Source: Stagnihabitans sp039932095 (GTDB lineage: Bacteria; Pseudomonadota; Alphaproteobacteria; Rhodobacterales; Rhodobacteraceae). From it: DNA of 6,585 bases. Within the stretch, counting starts at the first letter, position 1, and each line of letters begins with the position of its first letter. The stretch covers positions 1-6,585 of the forward strand of contig JBDTQR010000233.1 of the NCBI GenBank assembly GCA_039932095.1, read 5' to 3'. Position numbers and translations under genes: made by a program. Below, one piece after another: positions 1-4,904 of this stretch. Under the pieces are notes generated by a model. The model saw nothing but the letters and a program-made list of their open reading frames with translations. It was not told the DNA's origin and did no database searches.

Positions 1-1
1 C

Positions 2-94
2 CGCAATGGATCAGTACGGGTCCAGCCGAATGTCTGGTATGCGGACGAAGCGGACCTTCCCGGTATCACCGACCCTGCCTATGCCGTGGGATAG
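2..94 (+). CDS. 3' end of an unidentified protein (partial, enters from the left edge)
   Basis: A plus-strand frame is open from the window edge to a TAG at 92-94 and encodes about 30 residues, including VRVQPNVWYADE and ending PGITDPAYAVG. The composition reads like a real protein tail: no rare-codon runs, and a plausible Asp/Pro/Gly-rich C-terminus. The stop lies inside the last codons of the convergent minus-strand transferase gene (79-717), giving a 16-bp tail-to-tail overlap, a normal arrangement in compact genomes. I do not recognise the family from so short a piece. The alternative is that this is a chance open frame at the edge; about 90 bases without a stop is not strong evidence in GC-rich DNA. 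Confidence 0.4.
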   Translation, partial: RNGSVRVQPNVWYADEADLPGITDPAYAVG

Positions 95-717
95 TCCGGC
101 TGCACTTCGGAAGCCGCGCTAAGGAACGCATCCATTTTGCGGCACTCGGCCTCGATGGCAGAAAGCAGTGGATATGGCGACAAGTCACAGTCAAATCTGC
201 GCGCATTGTCCATCTGCGGGACCAGGCAGGCGTCCGCCAACCCGGGCCTGTCACCGAAACAGAATTTGAACGGCTCGGGGCGACGGGCGAGTTGCACCTC
301 CAGGCTTGAGAAAGCCTTGCTGACCCAGTGACGATACCAGCCGAGAACCTGGTTATCGTCGGCCCCTAGCTCATGTTTCAGGTATTTTCGCACCCGGTTG
401 TTATTGATTGGGTGAAGGTCCGCAGCAATGAGTTGCGCGAAAGATCTAGCCTCTCCGCGCAGAAAGAGGTCATCCGGAAGGATGCTCGGCTCGGGGAACA
501 GGTCTTCGAGCAGTTCGATAATTGCCATGGACTGGGCCACAGCGTGCCCCTCAATCTCAAGCAAGGGCAGCAGCCCCTGCGGATTGAGTTCCCTGTAAGC
601 CTCGGAGGACGCACTGGATACCGGCACGTATTCGTAAGGAATCTGCTTCAGGTTAAGCACTATTCGCACACGCTGGCCCGCAGAGTTCTGATATCTGGTA
701 TGGAGGCGAATAACCAT
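79..717 (-). CDS. maiA: Zeta-class glutathione S-transferase, maleylacetoacetate/maleylpyruvate isomerase type
   Basis: 212 residues, the usual length for the family. These cytosolic enzymes use glutathione to isomerise cis-trans maleylacetoacetate (tyrosine/homogentisate breakdown) or maleylpyruvate (gentisate breakdown) to the fumaryl form. The N-terminal thioredoxin-like domain (about residues 1-83) holds RVRIVLNLK (16-24), NPQGLLPLLE (45-54) and the glutathione-binding QSMAIIELLE (62-71). The helical C-terminal domain holds HPINNNRVRKYL, the FGDRPGLADACLVPQ N-capping/hydrophobic-staple region and ARRFDCDLSPYP, all typical of zeta transferases. The C-terminal half resembles bacterial maleylpyruvate isomerase (NagL) as I remember it, so the substrate is not settled. 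The SSxS active-site loop reads NSAG (11-14). The start is supported by AAAGGAG (728-734 on the complement) 10 bases upstream. It is transcribed away from all other genes; no pathway partner lies in the window. GC is about 57% in sampled lines, lower than the neighbours. Confidence 0.85.
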   Translation of the reverse strand: MVIRLHTRYQNSAGQRVRIVLNLKQIPYEYVPVSSASSEAYRELNPQGLLPLLEIEGHAVAQSMAIIELLEDLFPEPSILPDDLFLRGEARSFAQLIAADLHPINNNRVRKYLKHELGADDNQVLGWYRHWVSKAFSSLEVQLARRPEPFKFCFGDRPGLADACLVPQMDNARRFDCDLSPYPLLSAIEAECRKMDAFLSAASEVQPDYPTA

Positions 718-734
718 TCTGTGGGCGCTCCTTT

Positions 735-1136
735 GGACGCGGACTGAGCAGGAACGGATGTTCCCCCATTGAGGTTCAATCTACAATGCTCACAATGGGC
801 TCGCAGCAGACATCGGGACAATTGGCGTTCCTTGGGCCCGAACCTTCTGGTTCGCTTGCCACCTCGCGGCGGTTAAATGCAATACACGGCGGGGTTCACC
901 CCGGCGCTCCTGCCCCGTATCACTTGCGAATGATTCGCAGCGTCCTTTCATTCCGGTTAAGAAAATCTCCAACTATATGATATTAAATACTAAAATATAG
1001 CATCGTGCAGCCGGATTTTCTTGACTTATCCCCGGCCAACGTCACGGAATCGATTCAAAACCGCGCCACAGTGTCCACATTGACCGGGCGCCCGCATCTG
1101 TCCCCGCAGCTGGGCAAATTCCACCCCCCCCGGATT
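735..1136. other. Gene-free stretch with several inverted repeats and an AT island
   Basis: About 400 bases with no convincing protein gene on either strand; the open frames here have no family-like sequence or ribosome binding site. Visible structures are CGAACC-ttct-GGTTCG (839-854), CGGGGT-tc-ACCCCG (890-903), TGCGAA-tga-TTCGCA (925-939), CTATAT (973-978) facing ATATAG (995-1000), and the palindrome GAATCGATTC (1047-1056). Bases 971-1000 contain only 4 G/C in 30, very unlike the surroundings. The AT island contains -10-like words (TATGAT 976-981, TAAAAT 991-996). The stretch may be regulatory DNA, the promoter and body of a small RNA ending at 1176, or a decayed gene. Confidence 0.5.
765..799 (-). 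promoter_or_regulatory. Candidate operator/promoter region of the isomerase gene
   Basis: Just upstream of the minus-strand isomerase gene, CCCATTGAG (765-773) faces CTCACAATGGG (789-799), an inverted repeat with a two-base bulge. A smaller one, ATTGA-ggt-TCAAT (768-780), lies inside it, and ACAATG is repeated directly at 783-788 and 792-797. The position, about 50-80 bases before the start codon, suits a binding site for a local regulator, but no regulator gene is visible and the regulator family cannot be named. I could not define clear -10 and -35 boxes. Confidence 0.35.
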
Positions 1137-1176
1137 GCGCCCCTGAATCGCTGCGGTTCAGGGGCGCCATTTTTTT
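1001..1176 (+). ncRNA. Candidate small RNA ending at a strong terminator
   Basis: A strong plus-strand terminator (1137-1176) has no gene upstream in its direction: the nearest plus-strand coding end is at 94, and the intervening gene runs the other way. The simplest explanation is a transcript starting in this gap. Two possible origins are the AT island with TAAAAT (991-996), giving about 170 nt, or TTGACT (1021-1026) followed 18 bases later by the weak CGGAAT (1045-1050), giving about 120 nt. Before the terminator stem lies a run of eight C (1124-1131), which would be single-stranded and could pair with G-rich ribosome binding sites, as C-rich loops do in some alphaproteobacterial small RNAs. 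The 5' end is a guess and no known RNA family is recognised. Confidence 0.3.
1137..1176 (+). terminator. Strong intrinsic terminator without an upstream gene
   Basis: GCGCCCCTGAA (1137-1147) and TTCAGGGGCGC (1157-1167) form a perfect 11-bp stem with a 9-base loop, followed after two bases by seven T (1170-1176). This is a classical Rho-independent terminator for plus-strand transcription. On the other strand the stem is not followed by a T run, so it acts in one direction. It also insulates the VOC gene at 1270 from upstream transcription. Confidence 0.88.
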
Positions 1177-1209
1177 CCCGGCCGCGCAAGACCTGTGCAA
1201 ATCCTGCCA

Positions 1210-1238
1210 TTTCCCCGACGCCCCTACGCCCCTATATT
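1210..1238 (+). promoter_or_regulatory. Candidate promoter of the VOC gene with a tandem octamer in the spacer
   Basis: TATATT (1233-1238) matches five of six bases of the -10 consensus and lies 17 bases after TTTCCC (1210-1215), a weak -35. The predicted start of transcription, near 1245, leaves a leader of about 25 bases. The spacer holds two tandem copies of ACGCCCCT (1218-1225, 1226-1233), directly beside the -10 box, a possible protein-binding site or slippage-prone element. Its place between the terminator and the gene supports a dedicated promoter. Confidence 0.45.
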
Positions 1239-1269
1239 GCACAGGAACCACTCAGGCCGAGGAGGCCCC

Positions 1270-1752
1270 ATGTCCGTCCTGCATCCCGAAACCCGCGTCG
1301 GCCACGTCCACCTCAAGGTCGCCGACCTTGACCGCGCCATCGCCTTCTACTCCGGCCTGCTCGGCTTTGATGTGACGCAAAGATACGGCACCCAGGCCGC
1401 CTTCCTCTCAGCGGGCGGCTATCACCATCACATCGGCCTGAACACGTGGGACAGTGCAGGCGGCACCCCGCCCCCGCCCGGCCACACCGGCCTCTATCAC
1501 TCGGCCTTCCTGTTCCCCGACCGGAAATCTCTGGCCCAGGTTCTTAAACGCCTCGTTGACGCGAATTACGCCCTCGACGGCGCGTCCGATCATGGCGTGT
1601 CCGAGGCGCTGTATCTGACCGACCCGGATGGCAACGGGGTCGAGCTTTATCGTGACCGGCCCGAAGCCGACTGGCCCCGCAGCCCGGATGGCACGCTCAA
1701 GATGATAACCGCCCGCCTTGACGTGCAGGCCCTGCTGGCCGAGGCGGACTGA
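1270..1752 (+). CDS. VOC-superfamily protein (glyoxalase/extradiol dioxygenase-like), single domain
   Basis: 160 residues. The two beta-alpha-beta-beta-beta modules of the vicinal oxygen chelate fold are visible. Module one is GHVHLKVADLDRAIAFY followed by LLGFDV (11-35) and HHHIGLNTW (52-60). Module two is YHSAFLFPD (76-84), a helix near 87-99, then YLTDPDGNGVELYRDRP (115-131). H14, H77 and E125 sit where the 2-His-1-Glu metal triad of extradiol dioxygenases lies (inference from fold position), so a divalent-metal enzyme is likely. Many similar short proteins are annotated as catechol 2,3-dioxygenase, but true ones are about 300 residues with two domains; substrate and reaction are unknown. 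The ATG at 1270 was chosen because GAGGAGG (1259-1265) precedes it by four bases and the VOC fold begins right after; the upstream extension of the frame has no family character. It is cytosolic and probably monocistronic, with 107 bp before ilvE. Confidence 0.85.
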   Translation: MSVLHPETRVGHVHLKVADLDRAIAFYSGLLGFDVTQRYGTQAAFLSAGGYHHHIGLNTWDSAGGTPPPPGHTGLYHSAFLFPDRKSLAQVLKRLVDANYALDGASDHGVSEALYLTDPDGNGVELYRDRPEADWPRSPDGTLKMITARLDVQALLAEAD

Positions 1753-1859
1753 CGCCGGAAGACTGCGGGTCGGCGGCAATGTTCCGCCTTTCCGCCCCCC
1801 GAACCCCTTTCCAGTGCCGCAGCCCGGTGATTAAGTCTGCCCGAACACAGGAGATCCAC

Positions 1860-2723
1860 ATGGCATTCGGAACCGCAATCCGCACCTTCTGGGAAGGCCG
1901 CTGGCATGAGGGCGACTTGCCGGTGATGAAGGCCGCCGATCACGGCATCTGGCAGGGCAGCTCGGTTTTCGACGGCGCGCGCTATTTCGACGGCCTGTGT
2001 CCCGATCTTGACCTGCACTGTGCCCGGATCAACCGGTCCGCCGAGGCGATGATGATCACGCCCACCTGCGAGGCTGCCGATATGGTGGCGATAATTCGTG
2101 AGGGATTGGCGGCCTACGGCCCTGGCCAGGCGGTCTATGTCCGCCCGATGTACTGGGCGCTGCACGGCTCCGACCTCGGCATCGCGCCGATGGCCGGGGC
2201 CACCGGATTTGCGATCTGTCTGGAAGAGGTGCCGATGCCCGACGCTGGTTTCGCCACCACCGTCACCCGCACCCGCTTTCGCCGCCCGGTGATGGAGGAG
2301 TCGGGCTGTAACGCCAAGGCTGGCTGCCTCTATCCCAACAACGCCCGGATGCTGGTCGAGGCGCAACAAAAAGGCTTCGGCAACGCCCTGGTCGCTGACG
2401 CGCTTGGCAACCTTGCCGAAAGCGCCACCGCCAATGTTTTCCTCGTCAAGGATGGCGCGGTGTTTACCCCTGTCCCCAATGGCACCTTTCTGGCCGGCAT
2501 TACCCGCGCCCGCCACATCGCCAACCTGCGCGCCGACGGGGTCGAGGTGCATGAGACCGTGCTGACATTTGAAGACGCCCACGCCGCCGATGAAATCTTT
2601 CTGTCCGGCAACTTCGCCAAGGTTACCTCGGTCAAGGCGTTCGACGACACGACCTACCACCATCGCCGGATGACCGACCGCGCCCGGCGGCTTTATCTGG
2701 ACTGGGCCGCCGGTCAAGGTTAG
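1860..2723 (+). CDS. ilvE: Branched-chain amino acid aminotransferase (fold-type IV, PLP)
   Basis: 287 residues, slightly shorter than the E. coli enzyme (309). It transfers the amino group between glutamate and the 2-oxo acids of leucine, isoleucine and valine: the last step of their synthesis and first of their breakdown. Visible family marks are SSVFDGARYFDG (34-45), HCARINRSA (53-61), YVRP with R95, the PLP-binding lysine K153 in NAKAGCLYPNN, E187 in LAESATANVF (which should contact the pyridine nitrogen) and GITRARHI (213-220). The ATG at 1860 has AGGAG (1849-1853) six bases upstream and gives the canonical AIRTFWEGRWHEGDLP beginning; the frame is open further upstream without family sequence. 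The stress protein gene starts 22 bp later, so the two are probably cotranscribed. Class IV also includes D-amino acid aminotransferases and aminodeoxychorismate lyases; the YVRP and FDGAR motifs favour the branched-chain group. Confidence 0.9.
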   Translation: MAFGTAIRTFWEGRWHEGDLPVMKAADHGIWQGSSVFDGARYFDGLCPDLDLHCARINRSAEAMMITPTCEAADMVAIIREGLAAYGPGQAVYVRPMYWALHGSDLGIAPMAGATGFAICLEEVPMPDAGFATTVTRTRFRRPVMEESGCNAKAGCLYPNNARMLVEAQQKGFGNALVADALGNLAESATANVFLVKDGAVFTPVPNGTFLAGITRARHIANLRADGVEVHETVLTFEDAHAADEIFLSGNFAKVTSVKAFDDTTYHHRRMTDRARRLYLDWAAGQG

Positions 2724-2745
2724 GAGAGGGCGGAGGAGTCCGTCC

Positions 2746-3201
2746 ATGCGCAAGTTCCTTGTCGTACTAGATGATACCCGCGAATGCCTGAACGCGATGC
2801 GCTTCGCTGCCCTCCGTGCCGCCCATACCGGCGGCGGCGTGCAGATCCTGTCGATCATCCCGCCCGAGGAATTTCAACACTGGATGGGCGTGGCCGACCT
2901 GATGCGCGCCGAGGCACGTGAGCGGATCGAGGCACATTTCGAAGTCTTCGCCAAGTGGATGCGCGACAAGCAGGGGGTGAACCCCGAACTGGTGATCCGC
3001 GAAGGCGATCCGGTCGCAGAAATTCTGGCGCAGGTCCATGAGGACACCTCGATCGGCGTTCTGGTCTTGGGCGCGAACCACGAAAAATCCGGTCCCGGCC
3101 CGCTGGTCACCGCGCTCTGCCGGTCCGCCGGCACTCTGCCCATCCCGGTTACCATCGTTCCGGGCGACATGAGCAAAGAACGGCTTGAGAGCATTTCCTG
3201 A
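2746..3201 (+). CDS. Universal stress protein (UspA family)
   Basis: 151 residues, the normal length of a single-domain, cytosolic stress protein with an alpha/beta nucleotide-binding-like fold. The first strand, KFLVVLDDTRECLNAMRFA (3-21), contains the characteristic Asp pair at the strand end. The core continues with VQILSII, LVIREGDPVAEIL (82-94), VLVLGAN and the last strand PVTIVPG. The usual ATP signature (G-x2-G-x9-G-S/T) should follow the fourth strand, but here LGANHEKSGPG (108-118) keeps glycines in a different spacing, so ATP binding is uncertain. The long polar helix 52-75 fits the family. GGAGGAG (2732-2738) lies seven bases before the ATG. It follows ilvE closely and is probably on the same transcript; its exact role cannot be read from sequence. 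Confidence 0.88.
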   Translation: MRKFLVVLDDTRECLNAMRFAALRAAHTGGGVQILSIIPPEEFQHWMGVADLMRAEARERIEAHFEVFAKWMRDKQGVNPELVIREGDPVAEILAQVHEDTSIGVLVLGANHEKSGPGPLVTALCRSAGTLPIPVTIVPGDMSKERLESIS

Positions 3202-3229
3202 GGTGGCGTCGGTCCCCCAATTGGAAACA

Positions 3230-3264
3230 TTGACAAGAAATGCCGGTTCCGCAACTCCTGTTGC
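3230..3264 (+). promoter_or_regulatory. Candidate promoter of the SapC-family gene
   Basis: The 109-bp gap before the SapC-family gene contains a perfect -35 box, TTGACA (3230-3235). The region 17 bases further (around 3253-3258) is a poor -10, as is often seen in alphaproteobacteria. The would-be -10 is covered by an inverted repeat, GCAAC-tcct-GTTGC (3251-3264), which could be an operator. The arrangement suggests that the gene is transcribed independently of the stress protein. Confidence 0.35.
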
Positions 3265-3310
3265 CTGACGAATACCTGTCCGGCCCGACTGCGCGACTTT
3301 GGAGACCTGC

Positions 3311-4069
3311 ATGACCAAACAGTTGCTTTTCTACGAACTGGTGACCCCGATTTCGCACAGCCGGCACGCCGACTGGTCCGTCGCGCCGATAAGTGATTAT
3401 CGCTTTGCCGCCGCGACCAATTCCGTTCCGCTGACCATCCCGGAATTTCTGCTCGCCGCGCAGGAATATCCAATCGTCTTCACCTTCACCGGCGAGCAGG
3501 CGATGCCGACGGCACTCCTTGGGTTTGACGCGGACAAGGGGGTATTCATCGACGGCGCGGGTTCTTGGAATGCCCGCTATATCCCGGCCTTCGTAAGGCG
3601 GTATCCGTTCGTCTTTTCCACCTCGGACGACGGCCAGACCTTTACCCTGTGCATCGACGAGGCTTGCGACAGTATCGACCGCAAGGGCAAGAAGGGGGAG
3701 CGGTTGTTCACCGGTGAGGCGGAAAGGACGCCCTATCTGTCGCGAATGCTGGATTTCGTGAACGCCTATCAGGCCGAGCATCAGCGGACCGGGGCGTTTG
3801 GCAAACTGATCGCGGGACTGGGATTGCTGGAACCGCATGAGGCGCGGGCCACGGTTCCGGGTGGGGAGACGAAGACTCTTGCCGGTTTTCATGTGGTCAG
3901 CCGGGAAAAACTGAAGGCATTGCCGGCGGACAAGCTGGCCGAACTGGTCGCCAATGATGCGCTGGAATTGATCTATCTCCACCTGCAATCCATCGGAAAT
4001 TTCGAGAAACTTGTGCACCGGCTACCAGAGAATCTGGCCGCGTCGGCTGGCTCATATCAGATCCAATAA
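3311..4069 (+). CDS. SapC-family protein of unknown function
   Basis: 252 residues, the standard length of the SapC family (PF07277). The name comes from a Campylobacter fetus surface-layer locus; the protein is unrelated to the SapC permease of the peptide transporter, with which it is often confused. Family marks are the start LLFYELVTPISHSRHADWSV with VAPISDYRFAAATNSVPLT, then EFLLAAQEYPIVFT, PTALLGFDADKGVFIDGAGSW, ARYIPAFVRRYPFVF (with FT-CIDEA after it) and a C-terminal region including GFHVVSREKLKALPADKLAEL. There is no signal peptide or membrane segment, so it should be cytosolic. The ATG at 3311 is preceded by GGAG (3301-3304) at six bases; a TTG four codons upstream is in frame but less likely. 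It stands alone between the stress protein and nfuA. In other bacteria such genes often neighbour tryptophan-halogenase-like, cupin or TonB-receptor genes; none is seen here. Confidence 0.88.
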   Translation: MTKQLLFYELVTPISHSRHADWSVAPISDYRFAAATNSVPLTIPEFLLAAQEYPIVFTFTGEQAMPTALLGFDADKGVFIDGAGSWNARYIPAFVRRYPFVFSTSDDGQTFTLCIDEACDSIDRKGKKGERLFTGEAERTPYLSRMLDFVNAYQAEHQRTGAFGKLIAGLGLLEPHEARATVPGGETKTLAGFHVVSREKLKALPADKLAELVANDALELIYLHLQSIGNFEKLVHRLPENLAASAGSYQIQ

Positions 4070-4250
4070 GGCGGCAGAATGGGTGGGGCAGCTGTCTGTG
4101 CACGCGTGAAAAGAGAGACAAAGTCAATTGCTTCAATAGGTTAAATGTCAGAATTTACCTGATATTAGGACATGGATTGGTCCCGGGAGTACAAAGGGCG
4201 GCCTTTTCCCCGGTGCGCCGAAAGTCGCGAAGAGCCGGTCATCGACCGCG
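4070..4250. other. AT-rich spacer between the SapC-family gene and the nfuA regulatory region
   Basis: No protein gene is supported. Bases 4111-4170 contain 19 G/C of 60, far below the surrounding coding DNA. Short inverted repeats are present: ATTG-ctt-CAAT (4127-4137), GGTTAAAT facing ATTTACC with a bulge (4139-4159) and GGAC facing GTCC (4168-4183). AAAGG-gcgg-CCTTTT (4193-4207) could be a weak terminator for the preceding gene. AT-rich DNA upstream of a promoter often serves as a curved or UP-like element, but no specific function can be assigned. Confidence 0.4.
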
Positions 4251-4267
4251 TTTAGAACGGTTCCAAC
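4251..4267 (+). promoter_or_regulatory. Candidate Irr box (iron control element) upstream of nfuA
   Basis: TTTAGAACGGTTCCAAC agrees with the Irr binding consensus of alphaproteobacteria as I remember it (TTTAGAA-N3-TTCTAAA) at all positions but two of fourteen. It ends one base before the -35 box of the nfuA promoter. Irr is a Fur-family protein that responds to heme/iron status and controls Fe-S, heme and iron-storage genes in Rhodobacterales and Rhizobiales. A site here, in front of an Fe-S carrier gene, makes biological sense. The consensus is from memory and no score was computed. Confidence 0.5.
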
Positions 4268-4268
4268 C

Positions 4269-4297
4269 TTGACTTCCCGCTGATCAGGGCGCATATC
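4269..4297 (+). promoter_or_regulatory. Candidate promoter of nfuA-tsaB-rimI
   Basis: TTGACT (4269-4274) and CATATC (4292-4297) are separated by 17 bases; the expected start of transcription is near 4304, leaving a leader of about 20 bases. The spacer holds the palindrome CTGATCAG (4280-4287), and GACT-ggaat-AGTC (4299-4311) overlaps the predicted start, so further regulators may act here. The -35 fits well; the -10 matches only three of six positions. Confidence 0.5.
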
Positions 4298-4324
4298 CGA
4301 CTGGAATAGTCAGGAGTTCCGCCC

Positions 4325-4879
4325 ATGTTCATTCAGACCGAATCCACCCCGAATCCCGCCACGCTGAAATTCCTGCCCGGTCAGGCCGTGCTGGATCTGG
4401 GGACGGCTGACTTTCCGTCGGCGGATACGGCAGGCAAATCGCCGCTGGCCAAGCGGATCTTTGCGGTAACGGGCGTGACGGGGGTGTTTCTGGGCACCGA
4501 CTTCGTCACCGTGACCAAGGCCGAGGCGGTGGACTGGCAGCATATCAAGCCGGCGATTCTGGGCGCGATCATGGAGCATTACCAGTCGGGTGCAGCGGTG
4601 ATGGAGGGCGAGCAGGTCGCCCATACCGCGCATGACGGCCCGGACAGCGACATCGTCAGGCAAATCCAGGAACTGCTGGATACCCGCGTGCGTCCTGCCG
4701 TGGCGCAGGACGGCGGCGACATCACGTTTCACGGCTTTGACCGGGGGGTCGTCTATCTGAACATGAAGGGGGCTTGCGCCGGTTGCCCGTCGTCCACCCT
4801 GACCCTGAAAATGGGCATAGAGAACCTGCTGCGGCACTACATCCCCGAAGTGATCGAGGTTCGTCCGGTTGCCGCCTGA
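4325..4879 (+). CDS. nfuA: Fe-S cluster carrier, NifU-family (Nfu) protein
   Basis: 184 residues in two domains. The N-terminal Nfu_N domain (about 1-88) begins with the diagnostic MFIQTESTPNPATLKFLPG and contains SPLAKRIFAVTGVTGVFLGTDFVTVTK. The C-terminal NifU-like domain (about 108-180) contains RPAVAQDGGDI (123-133) and the cluster-binding C151-A-G-C154 in MKGACAGCPSS, where two subunits together hold a [4Fe-4S] cluster. The protein passes clusters from the Suf/Isc machinery to target enzymes in the cytosol. This Nfu_N+NifU layout is that of mitochondrial NFU1 and alphaproteobacterial homologues; E. coli NfuA has a different N-terminal domain. AGGAG (4312-4316) lies eight bases before the ATG. 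It is the first gene of a cluster with tsaB and rimI and sits behind a promoter with a possible Irr box. Confidence 0.94.
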   Translation: MFIQTESTPNPATLKFLPGQAVLDLGTADFPSADTAGKSPLAKRIFAVTGVTGVFLGTDFVTVTKAEAVDWQHIKPAILGAIMEHYQSGAAVMEGEQVAHTAHDGPDSDIVRQIQELLDTRVRPAVAQDGGDITFHGFDRGVVYLNMKGACAGCPSSTLTLKMGIENLLRHYIPEVIEVRPVAA

Positions 4880-4904
4880 GGCCGAGCCGATACTATTGAA
4901 AAAC

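Noticed and set aside
890..903. GGGGTTCACCCC as the T-arm of a tRNA or tRNA fragment
   Set aside because: It lacks the seven-base T loop, and no acceptor or anticodon stem can be placed around it.
1772..1790. GGCGG/CCGCC hairpin after the VOC gene as a terminator
   Set aside because: The stem is only five base pairs and is followed by three T, so it is too weak to call, though some attenuation is possible.
1647..2858. A 403-residue open frame on the minus strand across ilvE
   Set aside because: It is antisense to ilvE, whose motifs and ribosome binding site are clear. Long antisense frames are common in GC-rich genes, and the translation is rich in Gly/Arg/His without family character.
3149..4018. 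A 289-residue minus-strand open frame, longer than the SapC-family gene it overlaps
   Set aside because: The plus strand encodes a recognisable SapC-family protein with a good ribosome binding site. The antisense frame shows no motif and runs into the stress protein gene.
4193..4207. AAAGG-gcgg-CCTTTT as the terminator of the SapC-family gene
   Set aside because: A five-pair stem with four T, more than 120 bases after the stop codon, is not convincing as an independent feature.
4172..4255. Small open frame of 27 codons before nfuA
   Set aside because: The only Shine-Dalgarno-like bases are one base from the ATG, the length is within chance, and it would run into the possible Irr box.
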